Below are positions 54,178 through 61,843 of a DNA stretch of 64,000 bases, in pieces; position 1 is the stretch's first letter; each line of letters begins with the position of its first letter. Source of the stretch: Betaproteobacteria bacterium (lineage in GTDB: Bacteria > Pseudomonadota > Gammaproteobacteria > Burkholderiales > Usitatibacteraceae); the NCBI GenBank assembly GCA_016791265.1, contig JAEUMY010000004.1, positions 124,001 to 188,000 of the forward strand, read 5' to 3'. A program made the position numbers and the translations under genes. Under the pieces are notes generated by a model. The model was not told the DNA's origin. It saw only the letters and a program-made list of their open reading frames with translations, and searched no databases.

Positions 54178-54744
54178 ATGAAGCTGATTTTCGACCTGTT
54201 GCCGGTGCTGCTGTTTTTCGCGGCCTACAAGCTTTTCGACATCTGGGTCGCGACCGGTGTGGCCATCGCCGCCGCCGTGTTGCAGATTTCCTATCTCAAG
54301 CTCGCGCGCAAACCCGTCGAACCCATGGTTTGGATCGGCTTCGTGATCGTGGTGATCGCCGGCGGCGCGACGCTGTTGCTGCAAGACGAGACGTTCCTGA
54401 AGCTGAAGCCAACGGTGGTCATGGGCGCCATGGCGATTGCCATCGCCGTGACCCAATTCGGCCTGGGCAAGAATCCGGTGGCGTTGGTTTTCAACAACAC
54501 CATCAAGGCGCCGGACGCGGTCTGGCGGAAGCTCTCGGTGGTCTGGATCGCGTTCTTCCTGTTCATGGGGCTTCTGAACCTTTACTTCGTCTACTTCCAG
54601 TCGACCGAGGCGTGGGTCTGGTACTCGACCTTCGGTGACATGGGGCTCATGTTCGTGTTCATGATCACCCAGGTCTATTGGCTGTATCCGTATCTGCCCC
54701 AGGACGATGCATCCACAGCCAGCACGGCGGAAACGAAGGACTGA
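54178..54744 (+). CDS. yciB: Inner-membrane septation-related protein YciB
   Basis: YciB (also called IspA/septation protein A) is an inner-membrane protein linked to envelope integrity and division. The 188-residue protein has five membrane segments and family motifs MKLIFDLLPVLLFFAAYKLFDIW, FNNTIKAPDAVWRKLSVVWI and ITQVYWLYPYLP. It leads into the YciI-like and BolA genes, the usual betaproteobacterial order yciB-yciI-bolA-parvulin. Confidence 0.95.
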   Translation: MKLIFDLLPVLLFFAAYKLFDIWVATGVAIAAAVLQISYLKLARKPVEPMVWIGFVIVVIAGGATLLLQDETFLKLKPTVVMGAMAIAIAVTQFGLGKNPVALVFNNTIKAPDAVWRKLSVVWIAFFLFMGLLNLYFVYFQSTEAWVWYSTFGDMGLMFVFMITQVYWLYPYLPQDDASTASTAETKD

Positions 54745-54749
54745 CATGC

Positions 54750-54824
54750 AACGTCCCCCACGCTTGCTTCGTGCGCGCCCCCCTGAGGGGGCTGGTCAGT
54801 GTCTTCAGGCGGCTGGGCGACGCT
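54750..54824. repeat. Possible Burkholderiales-type intergenic repeat (REP-like), degenerate
   Basis: The yciB-YciI gap holds CCCCCACGCTTGCTTCG, then a CCCCC-TGA-GGGGG hairpin (54779-54791) and a tail TTCAGGCGGC. This order resembles a hairpin repeat I recall between genes in Comamonadaceae, here in decayed form. Confidence 0.4.
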
Positions 54825-54827
54825 GAC

Positions 54828-55124
54828 ATGCTCTACGCCATCATTTGCGAGGAACTGCCCGGCGCCCTGCCGCGACGGCTGGAGGCCCGCCCCGCGCATC
54901 TCGAACGGCTGAAGGCCTTGCAGGCGGAGGGCCGGCTGATTCTCTCCGGTCCGCACCCCGCCATCGACGCCGAGGACCCCGGCCCCGCCGGCTTCACCGG
55001 ATCACTGATCGTCGCGGAATTCGCGTCGCAGGATGCCGCGGCCGCCTGGGCCGCCGAAGACCCGTACTGCGCGGCCGGCGTGTTCGCCCGCGTGACGGTG
55101 AAACCCTTCAAGCGGGTGTTTTGA
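54828..55124 (+). CDS. YciI family protein
   Basis: This 98-residue protein has the ferredoxin-like YciI fold (MLYAIICEELPGALPRRLEARPAHLERLKALQAEGRLILSGPHP). The conserved His in the RPAHLERL helix and the later Asp/Glu are present. YciI relatives include dehalogenase-like and muconolactone-like enzymes, but no reaction is established for this one. It is one base from the GTG of the BolA gene. Confidence 0.9.
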   Translation: MLYAIICEELPGALPRRLEARPAHLERLKALQAEGRLILSGPHPAIDAEDPGPAGFTGSLIVAEFASQDAAAAWAAEDPYCAAGVFARVTVKPFKRVF

Positions 55125-55125
55125 C

Positions 55126-55395
55126 GTGACTCCCACCGCCGATCTCATCAAACGCCGCCTCGAAGCGCTGCATCCCACCGCCTTGCATCTGGTGGACGAC
55201 AGCGCGGCCCATGCGGGCCATGCGGGCGCGAGGGAATCGGGCGGCGGGCACTTTCACCTCACCATCGTGTCCGACGCATTCCAGGGCAAGACCCTCGTGG
55301 CGCGGCACCGCATGGTGTACACGGCGCTTGCCGATCTCATGCAGCAAAAAATCCACGCCTTGCAGATCGAGGCGATGACCCCGGATCAGTTTTGA
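55126..55395 (+). CDS. BolA family protein
   Basis: BolA proteins bind monothiol glutaredoxin and take part in iron-sulfur handling and stress morphology. The 89-residue protein shows the fold with SGGGHFHLTIVSDAFQGKTLVARHRMVY, including the conserved HFHL and the KTLVARHRMVY recognition helix, plus an extra loop (SAAHAGHAGARES). It starts at a GTG one base after the YciI stop. Confidence 0.93.
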   Translation: MTPTADLIKRRLEALHPTALHLVDDSAAHAGHAGARESGGGHFHLTIVSDAFQGKTLVARHRMVYTALADLMQQKIHALQIEAMTPDQF

Positions 55396-55431
55396 TTCGA
55401 TATCAGCAACACCACAAAAGAAGGAAACGCC

Positions 55432-56286
55432 ATGCAACATGCACCGCAAAAAATGTTGAGCCTCATCGCCCCATCTCTCCTGGTCCCGCTCCTGCTCGCC
55501 GGCCCCGCGCTGGCGCAGGACGCGCCCAAGAAGGCGCCCAAAGCCGCCGCCGCGCCCGCCGCCACCGGCGCCCCGAAAGTGGCGGTCAACGGCGTGATGA
55601 TTCCCCAGTCCTATTTTGACGCGCTCACGAAGCAGGCCGCTGCGGGCGGCCGCTCCGGCCCCGAAGTGACGGGCATGATCAAGGAAGAGCTGGTCAATCG
55701 CGAAGTCCTGTTCCAGGCGGCCAAGAAGCGCGGCCTGGACAAGAACGCCGATGTCGTCGCCGAGATGGACCTGGCGCGCCAGGGCATCCTGATCCAGAAA
55801 TTCTTCGAAGACTACGTCAAGGCCAACCCGGTTTCCGACGCCGATCTCAAGGCCCAGTACGACTCGCTCAAGGCGCAGATGGGTGACACCGAGTACAAGG
55901 TTCGCCACATCCTCGTCGAGAAGGAAGACGAAGCCAAGACGATCATCGAGTCGCTCAGGAAGGGCGGCGACTTCAACGCGCTGGCCAAGGACAAGTCGAA
56001 GGACCCGGGCTCCAAGGACAACGGCGGCGATCTCGACTGGGGTCCCGCTGCCCGCTACGTGAAGCCGTTCGCCGACTCGGTGAAAGCGCTGTCCAAAGGC
56101 CAGACCACGGACAAGCCGGTGCAGACCCAGTTCGGCTGGCACATCATCCGTCTTGAGGACACCCGTCCGACCAAGATTCCCGCGTTCGACGAAGTGAAGC
56201 CCCAGTTCGCGCAGCGCGCGCAGCAGGAGCAGATCCAGAAGCTGGTCGCCGATCTGCGCGGCAAGGCGAAGGTCGAGGACAAGTGA
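55432..56286 (+). CDS. Periplasmic parvulin-type peptidyl-prolyl isomerase
   Basis: This 284-residue exported chaperone has a signal peptide (cleavage near ALA|QD, residue 28), an Ala/Lys/Pro linker, a SurA/PrsA-like N-terminal helical part (about 60-145) and one parvulin domain (about 150-245: YKVRHILVEKEDEAKTII, SKDPGSKDNGGDLDWG, VQTQFGWHIIRLED). It probably helps fold outer-membrane or secreted proteins. It ends the yciB-yciI-bolA run and is followed by a cluster of hairpins. Confidence 0.94.
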   Translation: MQHAPQKMLSLIAPSLLVPLLLAGPALAQDAPKKAPKAAAAPAATGAPKVAVNGVMIPQSYFDALTKQAAAGGRSGPEVTGMIKEELVNREVLFQAAKKRGLDKNADVVAEMDLARQGILIQKFFEDYVKANPVSDADLKAQYDSLKAQMGDTEYKVRHILVEKEDEAKTIIESLRKGGDFNALAKDKSKDPGSKDNGGDLDWGPAARYVKPFADSVKALSKGQTTDKPVQTQFGWHIIRLEDTRPTKIPAFDEVKPQFAQRAQQEQIQKLVADLRGKAKVEDK

Positions 56287-56327
56287 TTGATTTTCTTCCC
56301 GCGCAAGTGGGTTAGAAAATCAATCAC
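56283..56327. repeat. 14-bp inverted repeat across the parvulin stop codon
   Basis: Arms GTGATTGATTTTCT and its exact complement lie on either side of a 17-base loop; the left arm contains the stop codon. It is the first of four dyads in a row. Confidence 0.6.
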
Positions 56328-56346
56328 CCCGGACCTGATCCGGGGT
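56326..56346. terminator. Second hairpin after the parvulin gene
   Basis: Arms ACCCCGGA and TCCGGGGT flank a 5-base loop. No T-run follows. Confidence 0.5.
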
Positions 56347-56357
56347 CCAGTGTCTGA

Positions 56358-56382
56358 GGGCAGCCAAACGGCTGCCCTTTTT
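56358..56382 (+). terminator. Intrinsic terminator of the yciB-parvulin unit
   Basis: Arms GGGCAGCC and GGCTGCCC flank a 4-base loop, followed by five T residues. This is the best intrinsic terminator in the window. Confidence 0.85.
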
Positions 56383-56399
56383 CATTGATGCGATACCCA

Positions 56400-56415
56400 C
56401 TGCGAATATTCGCAG
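56400..56415. repeat. Extended 16-bp palindrome between parvulin and LuxR genes
   Basis: CTGCGAATATTCGCAG surrounds an exact core (56402-56413) between two convergent genes. Confidence 0.85.
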
Positions 56416-56428
56416 CACCGGCAACACG

Positions 56429-57502
56429 CTACCCCGCCAGCCGTTCACACAATTCGCGCACTGAATGCACGTCCAGCCGCGCGTAGATTTTCTTCACATG
56501 ATCCGCCACCGTTGACGGCGCCACCGACAGCGCGGCCGCGATCTCCGGTTGGCTGTAGCCGGCCTTCAGCAAAGTGCAAACCTCCTTCTGCGCGATGGTG
56601 AGGCCGCTGCCGTCCAGCGCCCGCTGCCAGGCGATGGGCGCGGGTTCGAGGTGCTCGATGCTGACGTGGATGGCGCCGTCTCGGGCGGACGCGGCCAGGA
56701 GCGGCTCGGCCTCGAACACGAAACGCCCCCAGGCGTTGTCAATGGTGAATGCCACCTGACGGCTGGACGCGCCGTCGTTGCGGCGGATCTGATCGACCAG
56801 CACGCCCAGCGTGGGGAACTGCGAATATTCGGGATCGCGGCTGGCCGATTCAGGCGTGATGCCGCCGTGCGCCAGCAAGAGCAGTTTGTGCGCGTCGCGC
56901 GACACATGCAGCAATTCGCCTTCGACCGAGAGGCTGAGGATCGCGCGCCGTTCACGCCGGGCCACGAACGCCTGGGGCAGCCGGGAGCCGCCTTCGAGTC
57001 CGCGCGCGATGTAGGGCACGAGCGAAGCCAGCAACGCCTCTTCGTCGCGCGTGAACGGCGGATCGCCCGGTTCGCGATACAGCACCAGCGACCCCAACGG
57101 ATCGCCGCGTGAGCTCTTCACGATGGCTTCGATGCGCGTGTGCAGCCGCTGCGGGCGCCAGATTTCGTTGTACAGCGCGGACCGAAAGAAGGCCGCGTTG
57201 TCCAGTTCGGCGGCGCTGCGAATGACGGCGCGCCCGGTCACCGCCTGACGGAACGCCGGCATCGCCTCCGACTCGCGCTTGTTGTGGAACTCCTCGAAGT
57301 AGTGACGCGCCACTTCCGCGTCGATGGGGCCTTCGAAGTAGTAGCGGATGAGGTTGCCGTCGGCATCGGTCCAGTCGAACAGATTGCGGGAGGACGGGAT
57401 CACGCGATGCAACGCCTCCAACAGCGCCGGAATGAGCTGCTCGCCCGGCAGCGCGAGGCTGGTAAGCGAGCGGATGCTGGCGATGGCGGGGGCTTGTTTC
57501 AT
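56429..57502 (-). CDS. LuxR family transcriptional regulator (paralogue B)
   Basis: This 357-residue regulator has an unassigned N-terminal sensory region and a C-terminal LuxR helix-turn-helix (LTIAQKEVCTLLKAGYSQPEIAAALSVAPSTVADHVKKIYARL). Its start (MKQAPAIASIRSLTSLALPGEQLIPALLEAL) aligns with paralogue A (MRNAPLLAHIRQLSCLGLPGQTLVPALLKSV), showing duplication of the whole gene, not just the output domain. It is divergent from the secreted Calx-beta locus, with a 28-base inverted repeat in between. A palindrome core is read as DPEYSQF. Confidence 0.9.
   Translation of the reverse strand: MKQAPAIASIRSLTSLALPGEQLIPALLEALHRVIPSSRNLFDWTDADGNLIRYYFEGPIDAEVARHYFEEFHNKRESEAMPAFRQAVTGRAVIRSAAELDNAAFFRSALYNEIWRPQRLHTRIEAIVKSSRGDPLGSLVLYREPGDPPFTRDEEALLASLVPYIARGLEGGSRLPQAFVARRERRAILSLSVEGELLHVSRDAHKLLLLAHGGITPESASRDPEYSQFPTLGVLVDQIRRNDGASSRQVAFTIDNAWGRFVFEAEPLLAASARDGAIHVSIEHLEPAPIAWQRALDGSGLTIAQKEVCTLLKAGYSQPEIAAALSVAPSTVADHVKKIYARLDVHSVRELCERLAG
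56821..56832. repeat. GCGAATATTCGG, core copy, in LuxR gene B
   Basis: Core intact, last outer base changed. Read as PEYSQ. Confidence 0.75.
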
Positions 57503-57525
57503 GGTGCGAACGGTTGCGAATATTG

Positions 57526-57553
57526 TTCGGAAATCGCCTGGGCGATTTCCGAA
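57526..57553. promoter_or_regulatory. 28-bp inverted repeat upstream of LuxR gene B
   Basis: Arms TTCGGAAATCGCC and GGCGATTTCCGAA are separated by TG. It lies 24 bases before the LuxR start codon and 170 before the Calx-beta gene, so it may be the LuxR operator or a leader stem. The rest of the 220-base gap holds one more palindrome, 57652-57669 (ACCCCCTGATCAGGGGGT), and no gene. Confidence 0.5.
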
Positions 57554-57722
57554 TCCCCTCGGGACCGCCCCTGGCGACCAAGTGAAATCCTCGGCACTTC
57601 ACCTAGTCGCAATGGAATTCGCATGAGTGTACGCCGATAAGACACGACGAAACCCCCTGATCAGGGGGTGTGTCGCCGGGGGGGTGCCGGTACTGTGGCG
57701 GCGACGCTTGGAAGGAGTGTCC

Positions 57723-60700
57723 ATGTCGCTTGCCACTTCTCGCGCTTCTTGTCTGTTCCGCTGGCTCACCGCTCTCGCCCTCCCACTGCTCGTCTTCGCG
57801 GCGCCAGCGGCGCGGGCGCAAATGTCGCCGGAGCTCTTGCTCATGCTGGGTGAAATGCACGGCAAGCTTCTCACCGACTTCGCCACCGACCAGCGCACCG
57901 GCCAGGATTGCCGCGCGGAAGTCATCAACATCACCAACGCCGCGTTGAAGCTGCGCGGCGTGCAAAGCGCGGGCGAGGCGGCGGGCGCCGTGCTCATCAA
58001 GGCCCTGGAACATAGTTGCAAGGCGTATCTCGACGCCACCGGGCTTGGCGCCATCGCGACCACCTACAGCCTTGCCAAGTGCGGCTATGAATACATGGCC
58101 GATGTGAACGATGACGCCGGTTTCCTCATGTGTCTCCTGGGCGAAGCCATCGGCAAGGGCGTGGACAAGCTGGGTGACAGCCCGCGGGTGGTGATCGAAG
58201 AGTCGCGCAAAGTGCTCATCGGACGCGCCACGGACGAAATCGTGGATCAGGCCAAGGGCCTGGTGAACGACTGGCGCAACGCCGTCGGCCCCACCGAGAC
58301 CGACACCACCAACTGGACGCTGGGCGATGGCTGCGAAGTCGTGCTCACCATCAACTGGCGCAAGGCGTCGAACCCGGTGCGGGCCATGAAGACCCAGGGC
58401 AATGCCGGCTCGATCCAGGTGCATGTGCAAATCCAGAACTGCAAGTGTTCGCGGAACGGCCCCCTGCACATGCAATTGAAGAACGGCAGCCTGTTCGCCT
58501 CGGTGCCGATCCGCTTTGTGCCCAATGCCGCGCAACAACCCTCGTGGCAGGCGGATTTTCCGCGCATGCGCACGCGGCTCAATGCGATCTGCTGCACCGG
58601 CCGGCACACCACCTGGGGCGACCCGCCACGCACCGACCCGCGCGACCAGACCGACGGTCCGCCACCGACCAAGCCCATCGGCGTGGTGCCGGGCGGCGGC
58701 GCGACCCGACCGCCGGTGACCTCGCCTCCGCCTGGCCCGCCCCCCACGAGCACACCGCCCACCACCCCACGCCCGCCCGTGTCGCCGCCGACGCCCGCGC
58801 CGCCCGTCCCGATGGCGCAGGCGTGCCCTGAATGCGTGCAGCACGTCAACGAAATCAACGCCGCGAGCGCGGCCTTCACCGCGGCGGAAAAAGCGGAAGC
58901 CGCCGCCGAAACCGAGGCCGATCAGCTCGACGACACCCTTGCGAATATTCGCAGCGAAGTGCGCAGTCTTGAGCAGCAACTCGCCGCCCAACGCGGCGCT
59001 GGCGGATCGAGCTTCGACCCTGAAACCGGTATGCGCGTCACCGCCGTCAACAATGGGGACGGCACCGTGACCGTCACCACCTATGGCCCGGACGGCGCCA
59101 AGACCGGCGAGTACACGCGCGATGTGGCCGGATTCAAGCGCATGAGACAGGAACTCGACTCACTGCGCCAGCGCGAAGCGGATACGGCTACCCGGCAAGC
59201 CGAGGCCAAAGCGCGGGCGGCGGAGGCGCGCGTCGCGGCCGCGCGGGCGCGGGATCGCATGCGCGCGGCGCAGGCGGCGCTTGAGCGTTGCCTGGAACTG
59301 TGCAAACAGAAAGGCGTGCCGTTCGACCCGCCCGCCATCGTGATCGGCGACAACATCTTCCCGGTGTCGCCGACCGACGCGCGCATCAAGCGGCCGGCCA
59401 AACCGAAGCCCGGCGGACGCAAGGGTCCGGGTGGCGGGGTGACGCCCCCGCGCGCCGAAGACCCGCCCGCGCGCGCCAACTGCGAGGCCTGCCAGCTTCG
59501 CGCCAGTCAGGTCGACCAGGCGCGCGCGAACACGCGCCAGACCGACGCCCGCATCGAGCGCGTGCGGAGCCAAATGCACGCGCTGACCGGCGAGTTCGTT
59601 GATGGCACGAAGAAGCTGACGCCGCAGGACTCCGAACGCTTTGGCGAGCTGAAGCGTTCGCTCCGCGATCTGGAGACAGAGCTGCGCACGCGTGAATCCG
59701 AGCAGCAGTCCGCCGAGACGGCGCTGGCGGAATGCAACAAGACGTGCGCCACGGCTGAAGGGCCAAAGATCGCCGTGCAGCCGCCGGGGGGCGGAGGCGG
59801 ACAGCGGCCACCGCGCGTCTGGCCACCCTTGCCAACCCTTGATGAGTTCGGCTTCCTGCCGGAGCCGCCAGCCGCTGCATGCACGATGTGCCAGCGCGCT
59901 GAGACGGAAGCCTACAACGTCTGCGTTGAGGCGGCGTCGGAGCGCAAGGAATTCTTCGAGGCTGTGCAGACGACGCAGGTTTACCGGGACCTCATTGACG
60001 GCAAGCCTTTCCCTGGCCCTGACGCGCTACCATCGTTTAAGCCACGCGATATTAGCAAGGTAGCTGCCGCGACGGCTGATGAGGTCGCCCAATGGGAACC
60101 GGTTTGGGCCGTCATCGCGCAACGCAACGCTGAGGCATTCAACCAGCTGCGGGCGGACTGCCTGCGCGCGATTGCCGCGCTCAATGCCTGCAACCGCCGC
60201 TGCGTTGCCGATGTCTCGGTGGACAAGGTCATCGGCGTGGTCGGCGGCAACCCCTGGAATCCCACCGATCCCACCGGCGGACCCGGTGGCGGAGGTGGCG
60301 TGCGACCGCCAGGTAATACCCCCGGCACGCTGCAATTCTCGTCCGCCAACTATGGCGGTGGCGAAGGCGGCGCCGTGCTCATCACGGTCACCCGTCAAGG
60401 CGGCGCGACCGGCCGCGTGTCGGTGGACTACGTGACGCAAAGTGGCAGCGCCACGAGCGGCAGCGACTTCGCCTTCCGCTCCGGCCCGCTCATCTGGAAC
60501 GACGGCGATGCCTCGCCCAAGTTCATCACCGTGCCGCTCATCGACGATACCGCGGTCGAAGGCCCGGAGGCCTTCAGCGTGAATCTGCTCAACGTGACCG
60601 GTGGTGCCACCATCGGCAGCCCGTCCGTCGCCACGGTCACCATCGCCGACAACGACGCCGTGACGCCGCCGCAGCCCGCAGGCACGCTGCAGCTGTCGGC

Positions 60701-61343
60701 ATCCAGCTACACCACCACCGAAGGCCAGGGCCCGATCACCATCACTGCCACCCGCACCGGCGGTTCGGCGGGCCAGGTGGGCGTGACCTTGAACACCGGT
60801 CCCTCCAGCGCCGTGGGTGGGCAGGACTACACGCCGGTGACAATCACCTTCATCTGGGAAAACGGCGACACGGCACCCAAGACCGTGCTGATCCCGATCC
60901 TTGACGACACCACGGTCGAAGGCCCCGAGACCTTCTTCGTCAATCTCAACAATCCCACCGGCGGCGCGACCCTGGGAACACCCGCCACCGCCACCGTGAC
61001 CATCAACGACAACGACGTCGCGACCGGTCCGTGCGGCGCGCAAGGCAATGCGTGGCAGGGCAACACGGGCGCGCCCTATAGCTGCTTCGGCTCATGCTCA
61101 CCCAACGCCTCGTCACCCACGGTGACCGTCAATGGCGACATCGTGACCGTGTCCAGCTTCCACGCGGGCGGGGCGGCGACGTTCCAGGGCTGCGGCAGCT
61201 CGCTCAACTCGCAGAGCAGCACGCTCACCTACTTCTCGCAATCCAATCACACCGCCGTCATCACCCGGTCCAGCAACACCAGCTTTTCGGCCAACATCAC
61301 GAGCAGCGGCGGCGGCAGTTGCTCGTTCACATGCTCGCGGTGA
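57723..61343 (+). CDS. Large secreted protein with disulfide-stapled coiled coils and two Calx-beta domains
   Basis: This 1206-residue protein starts with a signal peptide (cleavage near ARA|QM, residue 34) and has a GGAAGGAG ribosome site. Order: a Cys-containing globular N-domain (about 35-300), a Pro-rich linker (about 300-362), three helical modules that each open with CxxC (CPEC, CEAC, CTMC) and close with CxxxC (CLELC, CNKTC, CNRRC) around 100 to 150 residues of coiled coil, a Gly-rich linker, two Calx-beta domains (about 868-980 and 986-1099), and a Ser/Cys-rich C-domain. I do not recognise the whole. It is probably a cell-surface adhesin or structural protein. Confidence 0.82.
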   Translation: MSLATSRASCLFRWLTALALPLLVFAAPAARAQMSPELLLMLGEMHGKLLTDFATDQRTGQDCRAEVINITNAALKLRGVQSAGEAAGAVLIKALEHSCKAYLDATGLGAIATTYSLAKCGYEYMADVNDDAGFLMCLLGEAIGKGVDKLGDSPRVVIEESRKVLIGRATDEIVDQAKGLVNDWRNAVGPTETDTTNWTLGDGCEVVLTINWRKASNPVRAMKTQGNAGSIQVHVQIQNCKCSRNGPLHMQLKNGSLFASVPIRFVPNAAQQPSWQADFPRMRTRLNAICCTGRHTTWGDPPRTDPRDQTDGPPPTKPIGVVPGGGATRPPVTSPPPGPPPTSTPPTTPRPPVSPPTPAPPVPMAQACPECVQHVNEINAASAAFTAAEKAEAAAETEADQLDDTLANIRSEVRSLEQQLAAQRGAGGSSFDPETGMRVTAVNNGDGTVTVTTYGPDGAKTGEYTRDVAGFKRMRQELDSLRQREADTATRQAEAKARAAEARVAAARARDRMRAAQAALERCLELCKQKGVPFDPPAIVIGDNIFPVSPTDARIKRPAKPKPGGRKGPGGGVTPPRAEDPPARANCEACQLRASQVDQARANTRQTDARIERVRSQMHALTGEFVDGTKKLTPQDSERFGELKRSLRDLETELRTRESEQQSAETALAECNKTCATAEGPKIAVQPPGGGGGQRPPRVWPPLPTLDEFGFLPEPPAAACTMCQRAETEAYNVCVEAASERKEFFEAVQTTQVYRDLIDGKPFPGPDALPSFKPRDISKVAAATADEVAQWEPVWAVIAQRNAEAFNQLRADCLRAIAALNACNRRCVADVSVDKVIGVVGGNPWNPTDPTGGPGGGGGVRPPGNTPGTLQFSSANYGGGEGGAVLITVTRQGGATGRVSVDYVTQSGSATSGSDFAFRSGPLIWNDGDASPKFITVPLIDDTAVEGPEAFSVNLLNVTGGATIGSPSVATVTIADNDAVTPPQPAGTLQLSASSYTTTEGQGPITITATRTGGSAGQVGVTLNTGPSSAVGGQDYTPVTITFIWENGDTAPKTVLIPILDDTTVEGPETFFVNLNNPTGGATLGTPATATVTINDNDVATGPCGAQGNAWQGNTGAPYSCFGSCSPNASSPTVTVNGDIVTVSSFHAGGAATFQGCGSSLNSQSSTLTYFSQSNHTAVITRSSNTSFSANITSSGGGSCSFTCSR
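58941..58952. repeat. GCGAATATTCGC, exact copy, in Calx-beta gene
   Basis: Exact copy, read as LANIRSEV in the first coiled coil. Flanks make TGCGAATATTCGCA. Confidence 0.9.
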
Positions 61344-61347
61344 TGCC

Positions 61348-61842
61348 ATGAGAGTCATTGCGAATATTCGCCCGTTTGTCCTCGCCATCGCAGCGCTGCA
61401 TGCGGCGCCGTCATCGGCTCAGGAGTCGCGAGGTTTCAACCCCATCGCGCGGCCGCAGGCCAAGGCGACATTGCCCGATGGCGCGATCCCGGTGAATCCA
61501 CCCCTGCCGGTCTCGCGGGCGCGCGTCGAGGCGGCCATCGCCAAAGTCACCCAGGCGTGGGGCGAGAGAAAACTGGACGGCATACTCAGCACCGGTTTCA
61601 GCGACCGGCAGCGTCTCATCGACGCGCTCGAAACCAAGGTGCCGCGCGACGCGAAGCTGCGCGTGGTGAGCATCCAGGGCTGGCAGGTGCTGGAGCAGCA
61701 TCGCATCGGCGGCATGTTCACCTCGAAACTCAACGTCACCGTGGCGAGCCAGGTCGAGTTCAGCGACCCCGCGTCGGGGTATCAGGTGAGGCCGGGGACG
61801 CAGGATTTCGTCATCACGCTGAACCATCCACCGGGGCCGTGA
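61348..61842 (+). CDS. Small exported protein of the Calx-beta locus
   Basis: This 164-residue protein has a signal peptide (MRVIANIRPFVLAIAALHAAPSSAQ) whose first residues are encoded by an exact palindrome copy. The mature part has a helical segment (VSRARVEAAIAKVTQAWGERKLDGILS) and a beta-rich end. No family is recognised. It starts 4 bases after the Calx-beta stop and ends 1 base before the barrel gene, so the three form one unit. Confidence 0.7.
   Translation: MRVIANIRPFVLAIAALHAAPSSAQESRGFNPIARPQAKATLPDGAIPVNPPLPVSRARVEAAIAKVTQAWGERKLDGILSTGFSDRQRLIDALETKVPRDAKLRVVSIQGWQVLEQHRIGGMFTSKLNVTVASQVEFSDPASGYQVRPGTQDFVITLNHPPGP
61360..61371. repeat. GCGAATATTCGC, exact copy, in signal-peptide codons
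   Basis: Exact copy at codons 5-8, read as ANIR. Confidence 0.9.
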
Positions 61843-61843
61843 C

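Noticed and set aside
57516..57527. Additional palindrome copy upstream of LuxR gene B (gcgaatattgtt)
   Set aside because: The right half is lost; it may be a decayed copy but was not counted.
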